Source: Pustulibacterium marinum
GTDB lineage: Bacteria; Bacteroidota; Bacteroidia; Flavobacteriales; Flavobacteriaceae
Reading direction: 5' to 3'
Length of the DNA: 64,000 bases
Assembly (NCBI RefSeq): GCF_900116665.1
Contig: NZ_FPBK01000009.1
Location: 1-64,000 of the forward strand
Below the pieces are notes generated by a model. That model was not told where the DNA came from, searched no databases, and saw only the letters and a list, made by a program, of their open reading frames with translations. Shown piece after piece: positions 56,839 to 64,000 of the stretch (its first letter is position 1; each line of letters begins with the position of its first letter). The translations under genes were made by a program, and so were the position numbers.

Positions 56839-56855
56839 ATTCCTTACTGTTTGTG

Positions 56856-57974
56856 TTACTCAGGAACCTTGATTTTCATTACGAGATAAGGTGGTTTGCG
56901 CAGATCCTTTTTGTTGTTGAAGTCCGGAAGCCGGTTCCATTGCCCGAGGGTTACATACAAATAACCATTGCGAAATGCCAAACCATCAGGCCATACATAG
57001 TTTTTGGTGTCGTGTGAAACGGTTTCGTAATTCCCATCGGGAGTTCTTTTTACCAATGATTGTTGTTCAAAGGCACCGAAGTAAATATTGCCATTCTCAT
57101 CTTCCGCCAGGCCATCGCAAGCCGGATGCTGACCCTCAGATTTTATGGCGGCTTCAATTTCCATTTCCGGCTTCTCAAAATCACTTAACACAGCAGTTGG
57201 TAAACTATACATATTCCTTCCGGAAATGGTTGTCCAGTATAAGGTCTGGTTGTCCGGGCTGATGGAAATACCGTCCGCACCACCTGCAGGCAGACTGTAC
57301 TGTTTATTTTCCCTGCGTCTTGGTTCTCCTTCCAGAAACGCCATAAAGTCAGGCTCGGGAGAAGTGGACACGTGATTTCGCAATACTTCCTTTACCTTTC
57401 CCGAAGCCACATCAATAATAACCAACGAAAAATCGTTTTTAAAGCCAGAATTAGCAATGTACACCGTACCGCTCTTACCGTGAGAAAGGTCAACACGAAG
57501 ATCATTGAAATGAGCCGTGCTGCGCAAGGTTGGTTTCGGAATAATCAACGAATGCAAAATCTTTTTTGTCTTAATGTCAATGGCAACCACTTTCGCCGCC
57601 CCTTCAGGTATTTCATCTGTTCCTGAACGTTTTCCGTCGTCCAATATCCAGAGTACGTCATTTTTGTCCATATACATTCCGTGTGGCGACACCAGCCAAT
57701 CTTTTACCGGCTTTGCAGAAGGATAAACAAAGTTCTTGTCTGGCCAGGGCGCTAAATTGCCGTCTTTCAATTCTGCCAATGCAAATTCCTTGTGATTGTC
57801 TGCGTGTCTGGGGAAGCCGAGAAAAACCCTGTTGTCCGAACTCACGGCAATGCCCGACATATCGGGATTGGGCGGACTGATGCGGGCAATGACCTCATAG
57901 TTTTGCTGCGCCATTATCATTTGGGTTTTTAGGATGAGTAAAATAACCCAACTTAATTTGATCCATTTTCTCAT
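56856..57974 (-). CDS. Secreted yellow/MRJP-family beta-propeller, copy 1
   Basis: This 372-residue protein has a signal peptide (ending MIMAQ) and the same motifs as its paralogue at 52008-53132: LWILDDGKRSGTDEIPEG, KVVAIDIKTKKILHSLIIP, FNDLRVD and LYVTLGQWNRLPDFN. The SPDNQTLYWTT blade is typical of SMP-30/MRJP propellers. It lies 5 bp after the short VOC gene. Confidence 0.8.
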   Translation of the reverse strand: MRKWIKLSWVILLILKTQMIMAQQNYEVIARISPPNPDMSGIAVSSDNRVFLGFPRHADNHKEFALAELKDGNLAPWPDKNFVYPSAKPVKDWLVSPHGMYMDKNDVLWILDDGKRSGTDEIPEGAAKVVAIDIKTKKILHSLIIPKPTLRSTAHFNDLRVDLSHGKSGTVYIANSGFKNDFSLVIIDVASGKVKEVLRNHVSTSPEPDFMAFLEGEPRRRENKQYSLPAGGADGISISPDNQTLYWTTISGRNMYSLPTAVLSDFEKPEMEIEAAIKSEGQHPACDGLAEDENGNIYFGAFEQQSLVKRTPDGNYETVSHDTKNYVWPDGLAFRNGYLYVTLGQWNRLPDFNNKKDLRKPPYLVMKIKVPE

Positions 57975-57979
57975 TCGTT

Positions 57980-58345
57980 CTATAATTTTATGTGTTCTAT
58001 CAATTCAAATCTGTTCCCGAAAGGGTCACGGAAAAAACAACGTTCCCTTCCTTCAATTTCGGACGAAAAGCTGATTGCCACCTGCTTTTCTTCCAAAAAT
58101 TGTTTTGCCTGCATTAAATTCGAAACGGTAAAAGCCGGATGCCTATCGGAATGGCTCTGATGACCGTCTTCCTCCCGTAAATGCAACTGGATATCGCCCA
58201 TTTCAAACCATATTGCGCCCCGTGGATGATTGCCGGAGATTTCTTTTAACTGTAACACCTCGGCATAAAATTGACGTGCCGCTTCTTTCGCTCCATGTGG
58301 AATAGTGATGAGTATATGGTCGATATTTTTTAATAAGTGGTTCAT
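57980..58345 (-). CDS. VOC-family protein, short type (paralogue of 50540)
   Basis: This 121-residue protein has NIDHILITIP, LHLREED, RHPAFTV and FELIEH. Its ATG overlaps the end of the shikimate-dehydrogenase-like gene by one base, so the two are translationally coupled. Confidence 0.8.
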   Translation of the reverse strand: MNHLLKNIDHILITIPHGAKEAARQFYAEVLQLKEISGNHPRGAIWFEMGDIQLHLREEDGHQSHSDRHPAFTVSNLMQAKQFLEEKQVAISFSSEIEGRERCFFRDPFGNRFELIEHIKL

Positions 58346-59208
58346 TATTCGATATTCAATATCTTTTTTAATGCAATGTGCATCACCGAAGGATCCACAT
58401 CAACGCCGGTCCAATATTTTATTCCAATTACACCTTGGTTTACCAGCATATTCAGGCCGTTTACAGTCTTGCAACCTTTGGCAGAAGCCGTTTTGAGCAA
58501 ATGCGTTTGCGGCGGATTATGGATGCCGTCTGCTATTACCATATTGGGCAGGATACTGTCAAAATCGATGTTAAGTTGCTGGTCCACATTTGGAAACAAG
58601 CCCACGCTGGTAGCATTAATTACGATTTCGGTATCGGGGGAAATGCTGTACTTTTCTGTCCAGGGATGATAAACTGCTGTTACCGGCGTATTTTTGTTCA
58701 GATTTCTCACTACTTCTTCGGCTCTTTCATTGGGACGGTTTACAACTGTAATAGTTGCAGCGCCAGCCAATGCCAATTCCACCGATACGGCACGTGCTGC
58801 ACCGCCGGCACCAAAAAGTGTAATTTTTTTTCCAGCAGGGTCGACCACTTCTTTCAATGCCTGAACAAAGCCTTTACCGTCTGTATTTTCGCCAATCCAT
58901 TTACCGTCACGGTTGACGATGGTATTGACCGCACCGATAATCCTGGCCGATTCGCCCAGACCGTCTAAGTATTGAATAACGCTGACTTTATGAGGGATAG
59001 AACAGTTGAAACCGGCCCAACCCATTGCTTTGGCACCCTCTACGGCCGCTTTCAGGTTTTGCGGGCTCACTTCGCAATTCAGATAACGGAAGTGCAAGCC
59101 GTGATGGCGGTAGGCGGCTTCTACCATCGCTACGGTTGGGTTTTCTGCCGCCGGCTGGGCAAAAGAACCCGTAATTGCCGGCAAAAAATCTATAAACGGT
59201 TTATCCAT
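58345..59208 (-). CDS. Shikimate/quinate dehydrogenase-like protein with altered substrate site
   Basis: This 287-residue AroE-fold protein keeps the catalytic Lys (SIPHKV) and Asp (ENTDGKGF), the NADP loop GAGGAARA and the closing GLNMLVNQG. The N-terminal substrate motif, normally SxSPxxHN, reads PAAENPTVAM, lacking both serines that bind the shikimate carboxylate. A different polyol or ring-ketone substrate is therefore likely. It is probably not the housekeeping aroE. Cytosolic. Confidence 0.82.
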   Translation of the reverse strand: MDKPFIDFLPAITGSFAQPAAENPTVAMVEAAYRHHGLHFRYLNCEVSPQNLKAAVEGAKAMGWAGFNCSIPHKVSVIQYLDGLGESARIIGAVNTIVNRDGKWIGENTDGKGFVQALKEVVDPAGKKITLFGAGGAARAVSVELALAGAATITVVNRPNERAEEVVRNLNKNTPVTAVYHPWTEKYSISPDTEIVINATSVGLFPNVDQQLNIDFDSILPNMVIADGIHNPPQTHLLKTASAKGCKTVNGLNMLVNQGVIGIKYWTGVDVDPSVMHIALKKILNIE

Positions 59209-59285
59209 TTGTTTAATAATCTAATTCGTTACTGTTTGTAATAGTCTTTAGATATTTCTGTGTTCCAACTACAAATCCTTTTAAT

Positions 59286-59663
59286 TTACTTGTGTAATGT
59301 GCTTACAGTGTTTAAGAATGTCACTTTATTATCTTGGCATTTACCTTGCAATTGTTTTCCGAAATCTTTTGTATGCTGCTGTTCTTTATGGGATACCAAT
59401 GCTGCTTCATCTTTGAAAATCTCAAAAAGGACGACCGTGTTGTGCGCATCTTTTTTGGTGGAAAGAGAAAACAGCAAACATCCCGGCTCTTTGGATGCCT
59501 CAGCCTGGATAGTTTTAACAGCATTCAAAATATCTTTTTCATAACCTTCTTTTGGCGTTATCTCTGTGATAGCAGCCAGCGTGCCTTCTATTTTTTTCTG
59601 TGCCATAGCATTTATATTGTACAACATGAGTGTTGCAATGAGTATTATTTTTAGGGACTTCAT
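59286..59663 (-). CDS. Exported ABM-family protein
   Basis: This 125-residue protein has a signal peptide (ending NAMAQ) and an antibiotic-biosynthesis-monooxygenase-like ferredoxin fold (KEPGCLLFSLSTKKD, VVLFEIFKDEAALVSH). It is the exported counterpart of the cytosolic proteins at 50196 and 61807. A 77 bp spacer before the dehydrogenase-like gene holds no gene and might hide a promoter. Confidence 0.78.
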   Translation of the reverse strand: MKSLKIILIATLMLYNINAMAQKKIEGTLAAITEITPKEGYEKDILNAVKTIQAEASKEPGCLLFSLSTKKDAHNTVVLFEIFKDEAALVSHKEQQHTKDFGKQLQGKCQDNKVTFLNTVSTLHK

Positions 59664-59669
59664 AGCTTT

Positions 59670-60032
59670 TTATTTTAATTCGGTGATGTCTCCGATGATA
59701 TCATCCTGATAACCCAGCATTACCAAAGTGTTGGCGTGATCGAGGAACGTCAGCTCATCAGGCCAAACCTTTTCTTTGTAAAAATCGGAGGAAAGCACTT
59801 TGTCCAATCCGTCTACACTGTCGAACCAAAGTTCTGCGGTGCCGTCAAAATCATTGACCCCAATCACTGCGGATTTTTCCTTGATGGGATGGGTCTGTAA
59901 GTAACGTATGACGTGGTCTTTGGCTTCAGGAATCTGCCTGAAGAGAGGACCGTGCTTTTCGATATGATGTTTTACAAATTCTTCTTGTGTCAATTTCGGG
60001 TTGCGTTTCAGCAACATGGTCATCTTAATCAT
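59670..60032 (-). CDS. EthD-domain protein
   Basis: This 120-residue dimeric alpha+beta-barrel protein matches the EthD type: IKMTMLLKRNPKLTQEEFVKHH, HGPLFRQIPE and GTAELWFDS. EthD relatives include ether-degradation accessory proteins and small decarboxylases or cyclases. The substrate is unknown. It has no signal and lies 6 bp before the exported ABM gene. Confidence 0.82.
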   Translation of the reverse strand: MIKMTMLLKRNPKLTQEEFVKHHIEKHGPLFRQIPEAKDHVIRYLQTHPIKEKSAVIGVNDFDGTAELWFDSVDGLDKVLSSDFYKEKVWPDELTFLDHANTLVMLGYQDDIIGDITELK

Positions 60033-60060
60033 TGCTTTATTTTTTTTTGCATTAACAGAT

Positions 60061-60693
60061 CTATTTTTTCGGTGTCCAGCGGTGCAGGGATTTATCTTTA
60101 AGCCCGTCGGGATAGGTAATCAATTCTATCAACGTTCCCCAAGGCGCTCTTCCGTAAACACCTTTGTTGCGAGGGCCATCTTCCACATTCGCCAGTCCGT
60201 GTGGCGGAGAGAGCAATTCTCCACCGGCAGACGTAAACTGTTTGCAGGCAGCGTCGATATCATCCACATAGACTGCCATATGTTGAAGACCATAATCATT
60301 TAACCCGGCTGTTTTTTGCTGTGGCGCATCGGCAAATTGAAAAAGCTCGATAGTAGGCCCATTTCCAATCTGCACCAACCGCATGTGGATGATTTTACTA
60401 TCCTTGGGAATACCCAATTGCTTTTCGGTTTCAGCACCGCTAAAAGGTTTATCTCGTTGCGGAAGGACATCATAAAGTGTTTTGGCATTCAATGCCTTTT
60501 CAAAAAAAGCCGATGCGGCATTCACATCCGGCACAGTCATCCCAACGTGGTCGATACCACGGAAATTATTTTCTATATTCATACCTTCTTTTTTGTTGTT
60601 TTCTTCTTTTTGCGACCCGTTATTGCAGGAAACCAATAGCAATCCTGAAACGGCAAGGGCGATAATATTTTGGGTTATAAATTTCATCCTCAA
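60061..60693 (-). CDS. Lipoprotein VOC-family protein
   Basis: This 210-residue protein has a lipoprotein signal (GLLLVSCNNGS) ahead of a VOC domain with the full ligand set GIDHVGMTVP, IELFQFA, LQHMAVYV and LIELITYP. It matches the cytosolic 50913 protein nearly motif for motif, but is anchored in the envelope. VOC lipoproteins are uncommon. Confidence 0.82.
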   Translation of the reverse strand: MRMKFITQNIIALAVSGLLLVSCNNGSQKEENNKKEGMNIENNFRGIDHVGMTVPDVNAASAFFEKALNAKTLYDVLPQRDKPFSGAETEKQLGIPKDSKIIHMRLVQIGNGPTIELFQFADAPQQKTAGLNDYGLQHMAVYVDDIDAACKQFTSAGGELLSPPHGLANVEDGPRNKGVYGRAPWGTLIELITYPDGLKDKSLHRWTPKK

Positions 60694-60698
60694 TTGTG

Positions 60699-61199
60699 TT
60701 ATTTTTCAAAATCGTAAAAATTCAATCCAACGTCTTCGTTCTTTATTTTTACCACCTTTGTATCTAAAGGATAAATGAAAAACTCCCCGGCTCCACGTAT
60801 CTTGGCATCGAGCAAATGACCGGCCAACGCTGTATAGTCACTTTTTCCAAGCGTAATGTGGAGATGAAGTAGAGGCTTTCCTTCCGTAACCGAAATATTT
60901 CCGGAAATATTGGAGATTTCCATTTGCTCACTGTATGTTTTATCTACGTATTCCTTTGTTGTCGGGTCAAAGAATCTCAGCGTTGCCTCATTGGTCGCTC
61001 CAATACCTATAATCTGTCCTGCTGTTATTTTCTGTGACACCACAAAATCGGTGAGGGCATCCAATACACTGCTTTTGTCTGCCAAGCTTACGATATAGGC
61101 CGTGTTGACTTTACGGGCTGACCATTGATTTCCTGTTAAGTTTTGCGCCTGGAGGTTCATAGCAATGATGGATAATAAGATGGTTAAATAAATTTTCAT
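60699..61199 (-). CDS. Exported PPC/DUF296-domain protein, copy 1
   Basis: This 166-residue protein has a signal peptide (ending NLQAQ) and a PPC domain (LDALTDFV, GQIIGIGATNEATLRFFDPT, HLHITLGK). It is strongly similar to 49038-49544 through to the shared GLNFYDFEK end, so it stems from a recent duplication. Its start overlaps the cupin stop by 4 bp. Confidence 0.8.
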   Translation of the reverse strand: MKIYLTILLSIIAMNLQAQNLTGNQWSARKVNTAYIVSLADKSSVLDALTDFVVSQKITAGQIIGIGATNEATLRFFDPTTKEYVDKTYSEQMEISNISGNISVTEGKPLLHLHITLGKSDYTALAGHLLDAKIRGAGEFFIYPLDTKVVKIKNEDVGLNFYDFEK

Positions 61200-61783
61200 T
61201 TTTTCCAGATTTTAGTCAATCCCGAACTTTCACCTGTGAAAGGGTCTTTATCGGGTAATTGGAGATGGGCAATCCTATTGTCTGCAGCAGGGCGTTCGCC
61301 TTTCTCTCCTTTCATCAAATCAGGACTTAGGTTATACGGATAAGCGCCCAAGACGGTAAAATCACTACTATGGCTGAGGCATTTGTGTCCTACACCAGCG
61401 GGGATAACGATGATATCGCCTGCTTCTATGTTCAGCTTTTTTCCCTTCTCTCCACCCAAATGCAATAAGGCATTGCCGCTGAAACAACCTAAAACTTCGT
61501 GGGTATTGCTATGGTAATGATGGAAGGGATAAACGCCCCACCGCCAGGTATTGGCCCAGCCATTGGCAGCGAAATGCTCCTCTAACCAGTCACCTCCAGT
61601 ATTACCTCTTTGTGAGAACGCATTTTTGTACAAAAGCAAAGGAAACCTGCTATTGGGAATGCTTCCGTCATCTTTAAAATACAATATCTGCGGTTCTGCG
61701 TTGGTCATAGCTGATAAATGTTGATGAATAAGAAGCCCACCAAATGCAAGCGTTCCAGTCTTTATAAATTTTCTTCTTTCCAT
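61196..61783 (-). CDS. Exported cupin protein, copy 1
   Basis: This 195-residue protein starts MERRKFIKTG, a Tat-like signal, and has cupin ligands in PFHHYHSNTHEVLG and PAGVGHKC. Same layout as 49609-50199. It is followed with a 4 bp overlap by its PPC partner, as in the other copy. Confidence 0.8.
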   Translation of the reverse strand: MERRKFIKTGTLAFGGLLIHQHLSAMTNAEPQILYFKDDGSIPNSRFPLLLYKNAFSQRGNTGGDWLEEHFAANGWANTWRWGVYPFHHYHSNTHEVLGCFSGNALLHLGGEKGKKLNIEAGDIIVIPAGVGHKCLSHSSDFTVLGAYPYNLSPDLMKGEKGERPAADNRIAHLQLPDKDPFTGESSGLTKIWKK

Positions 61784-61806
61784 AACCCTATTTTTTTGAA
61801 AACATT

Positions 61807-62091
61807 CTAAAGCTTGCTTAGCAGGAATACTTCCATTGGTTTTTCCAGTAAATCCTGTGCTTTGTCTTTGAAAGCTACCAAATGAGTATTAGCCAAATGT
61901 TTTTCCAGTGCATTCCTGTCTTCCCAGTTTTCGTAGAAAAAGAACACCTGCTCTTCGGCACTTCCTTGGTGGAGATCATATTGGATACAGCCTTCCTCTT
62001 GTAAGGTCGGAGCTACAAGCGATTGCAAAAGCGCCTTAGTTTCTGCCACTTTCGTTTTTTTAGCTATTATTTTAGCGATTACTGTTAACAT
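61807..62091 (-). CDS. ABM-family (YgiN-like) small protein, copy 1
   Basis: This 94-residue cytosolic protein has the family signature EEGCIQYDLHQG...FFFYENWED...HLANTHL. It is the paralogue of 50196-50498, and in both places it directly precedes the cupin and PPC genes. Confidence 0.8.
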   Translation of the reverse strand: MLTVIAKIIAKKTKVAETKALLQSLVAPTLQEEGCIQYDLHQGSAEEQVFFFYENWEDRNALEKHLANTHLVAFKDKAQDLLEKPMEVFLLSKL

Positions 62092-62108
62092 TCTTTAGAT
62101 TTTATATT

Positions 62109-63473
62109 TTATTTTAATGGACCATTGCTCACCTCTTTGCCTGCTTTGTAAACGGAGAAGATATTTCGGGTTGCCTTGATGTTTTTTGCTGGGTTGCCGT
62201 TGAGAATTAATAAATCCGCGGTTTTTCCTTTTTCGATGGTCCCGAACTTATTGTCAATCTTTAGCATTTCCGCCGCATTTTTTGTACCTACAGTAATTGC
62301 CTGTAAAGGCGTAAGCCCCGCCTGAACCATCAGTTCCATTTCCAAATGCTCGCTGAAACCTTGTGCCCGCAAAGGCATCGCACCACTATCAGTTCCCATT
62401 GCAACGAGAATTCCGGCATCATACAATTTTTTCAGATTTTTGAGGGCCATTTCAAAAGCTTTCACATTCTTAACATAATCGGGCTCATTTTTTAAATCAT
62501 TTTGATATTTGGCAGAAGTGATCATTTCATACACGCCGGGTTCCAGTGAATTTTTAAAGAAGGGATCTTTTACCCATTCCGGTTTGCGGGCATAGATGTA
62601 GGTAAACTCATCGAGGGAAAGCGTAGGAACATAGATAATTCCTTTGCTCTTTATCTGCTGAATGGTGGCATCATCGATGATACTGTCACGTATGCTGTGC
62701 CCGATAATATCGACGCCGTCGGCAATTAATTGTTTGGCATCAGAAAGATAATACAAATGGGCAGCTACCCGCAATTGGCGTTTGTGCGCTTCCTCTATGA
62801 TTGCTTTATAGATTTCAGGTTTCATTTTGGTAAATTTTCCGCCAAAATCATCCACCCAAATTTTGACCACTTCGGGATTTACCTTTTGCAGGCTATCCAT
62901 CTCTGCCGGAATCTGCTTTATGTCAGTTGGACGGTAAACATTATCCATTGCAAAGTTGATGGGCGGTGCTCCGTTTGGAACGCCAAAACCATAGCCAGCA
63001 CTATGGATACGTGCTCCCGGCAAAAAACCAACGGCAGAACTATCCCTGATACCGCTTTCAAAAAGATACGGCCTGTCGCTACCCATTACCATAATGTTGA
63101 GCACACCGTAGTCTGCATATTTTTTGAGTTGGGAGAGTATATTATCCCTCGTGTAACTCTCTGCTTTATTGGTAGTACCTTTTAACGAACCAATATGAAC
63201 GTGGGCGCTGATGAGTGCGGGCATACCATATTTACCCGAAAGGTTAACGGTTTTTACACCGACTGTATCCAGGTTATTTCCGATATTGGCAATGCTATCA
63301 CCCTGTATCAGGATATCTGTATGTTTGCGGGGAGCGCCTCCGTTACCGTCGATGAGCGTAACATCTTTTAGTAAAAGCGTTTCTTTTTTGTTGCTTTTAT
63401 CATTCTTGCAGGCAAATAATGCTAAGAATACTATAGCTATTAATCCTGACTGACAAAATTTTCTGATATTCAC
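62109..63473 (-). CDS. Lipoprotein amidohydrolase, copy 1 (first gene of the cluster)
   Basis: This 454-residue protein has a lipoprotein signal (LALFACKND) and an amidohydrolase barrel with SAHVHIG, RVAAHLYY, IGHSIRD and AMGTDSGA. It is the paralogue of 54608-55969. As promoter-proximal gene opposite an AraC-family regulator it probably encodes the entry step of the pathway. Confidence 0.85.
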   Translation of the reverse strand: MNIRKFCQSGLIAIVFLALFACKNDKSNKKETLLLKDVTLIDGNGGAPRKHTDILIQGDSIANIGNNLDTVGVKTVNLSGKYGMPALISAHVHIGSLKGTTNKAESYTRDNILSQLKKYADYGVLNIMVMGSDRPYLFESGIRDSSAVGFLPGARIHSAGYGFGVPNGAPPINFAMDNVYRPTDIKQIPAEMDSLQKVNPEVVKIWVDDFGGKFTKMKPEIYKAIIEEAHKRQLRVAAHLYYLSDAKQLIADGVDIIGHSIRDSIIDDATIQQIKSKGIIYVPTLSLDEFTYIYARKPEWVKDPFFKNSLEPGVYEMITSAKYQNDLKNEPDYVKNVKAFEMALKNLKKLYDAGILVAMGTDSGAMPLRAQGFSEHLEMELMVQAGLTPLQAITVGTKNAAEMLKIDNKFGTIEKGKTADLLILNGNPAKNIKATRNIFSVYKAGKEVSNGPLK

Positions 63474-63681
63474 AGACTGTTATTTTTTCGGTTAATTAAT
63501 TTCTCTGACTACTTCTTTAATTAAATTTCTGAAGTTTCTTTGTGTACGTGACACGGTAACAGACCAATCACTGCAAGTACGGGCTATGTCTACAGGAGCA
63601 GATTACCTGTCTTCGTGCAATATGTCGTACGATAATATTTAACCCCAGTCATTTAAAAACAAAGTTCAGCAATGTCATTTT

Positions 63682-63723
63682 GATAAAATTTGTAAAAACA
63701 CAGGGTGTTTTTGTAAATTTATC
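63682..63723. promoter_or_regulatory. Extended inverted repeat in the AraC-amidohydrolase divergent region
   Basis: The spacer 63474-63741 has no gene. GATAAAATTTGTAAAAACAC and GTGTTTTTGTAAATTTATC form an imperfect inverted repeat with a perfect inner stem AAAACAC/GTGTTTT, 18 bp before the regulator ATG. Either an AraC-type operator or a structured leader. Confidence 0.45.
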
Positions 63724-63741
63724 TTATCAATCAAAATACCT

Positions 63742-64000
63742 ATGAAAAAGATACAGTTCGAACAATTGGTCATCCACGATTATCAGGAAAAGACTTTTCA
63801 TCTTCCCATACACAGCCACACTTATTACGAACTAGTGTATATCCGCAGTGGCGGTGGTATTCATTTACTCAACAGCAGCCGTTTGCCTTACAAAACCGGA
63901 GACCTTTTTATCATCAGTCCTGAAGATGAACATTATTTCGAGATTGCAGAGAAGACCCATTTTACTTTCATAAAATTCACGGACGATTATTTTTCGGGAC
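63742..64000 (+). CDS. AraC-family regulator, N-terminal part, cut by window edge
   Basis: The frame from ATG 63742 runs open to the window end (86 codons). It reads as the sugar-binding cupin of AraC regulators: FHLPIHSHTYYELVYIRSGGG, LLNSSRLPYKTGDLFIISPEDEHYF and FTFIKF. The HTH domain is expected beyond the window. Divergent to the 21-gene cluster, it is the natural candidate for its ligand-responsive activator. Confidence 0.8.
   Translation, partial: MKKIQFEQLVIHDYQEKTFHLPIHSHTYYELVYIRSGGGIHLLNSSRLPYKTGDLFIISPEDEHYFEIAEKTHFTFIKFTDDYFSG

Noticed and set aside
56233-56889. Plus-strand frame of 218 codons
   Set aside because: Exactly antisense to the cytosolic aldo/keto reductase; long antisense frames are expected in the GC-richer cluster.
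58378-58968. Plus-strand frame of 196 codons
   Set aside because: Antisense to the shikimate-dehydrogenase-like gene, with no domain of its own.

Overview
The window reads as a chromosomal segment of a marine-type member of the Bacteroidota, most likely Flavobacteriaceae. The evidence is a low-GC backbone, the flavobacterial gene run atpC-atpD / TonB-dependent receptor / glmS / DUF4270 lipoprotein / short GT5 protein / panC-panD / radA, a SusC-SusD glycan locus run by a hybrid two-component sensor, and Bacteroidetes-type -7 promoter elements (TAnnTTTG). No rRNA, tRNA or CRISPR array was seen.

Layout. 1-340: 5' half of an IS200-type element cut by the window edge. 632-15894: housekeeping genes (ATP synthase beta and epsilon, glmS, pantothenate genes, radA, M23 peptidase). 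15914-31324: a polysaccharide-utilization locus: hybrid sensor/regulator, SusC, SusD, two sister clan GH-A (GH5-like) hydrolases, three GH43-type hydrolases and an aldose 1-epimerase, all with secretion signals. The set suggests an arabinofuranosyl- or xylosyl-rich hemicellulose. 31395-32960: an M1 aminopeptidase.

33.1-49.0 kb is a mobilizable element: tyrosine integrase, HTH/excisionase-like protein, two replication/primase genes, MobC- and MobB-type mobilization proteins and a coiled-coil membrane protein, with no type IV secretion genes. Its cargo looks defensive: RadC, a 774-residue Mrr-type nuclease fused to a STAND-like NTPase, a small XRE regulator, a divergent 576-residue protein with a possible HEPN-like C-terminus, and an MqsR/MqsA-like toxin-antitoxin pair with a well-formed promoter/operator. 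RadC and the nuclease-NTPase gene are each followed by the same ~140 bp diverged repeat ending in a perfect hairpin. The integrase frame stays open to 48983 but has no standard start codon at the expected N-terminus.

49.0-63.5 kb is a co-directional, tightly packed, visibly GC-richer cluster of 21 genes, read away from a divergent AraC-family regulator cut by the window end. It holds two lipoprotein amidohydrolases, two aldo/keto reductases, two yellow/MRJP-type propellers, five VOC proteins, three ABM-type and one EthD-type dimeric-barrel proteins, two cupins, two PPC/DUF296 proteins, an atypical shikimate-dehydrogenase-like protein and a frameshifted DUF3861 gene. An ABM-cupin-PPC triplet occurs near the start and again at the end, and several families appear as an exported and a cytosolic version. 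I do not recognise this as a described pathway. It is the best candidate in the window for an undescribed system, probably catabolism or detoxification of a small cyclic, aromatic or sugar-derived compound begun in the periplasm.
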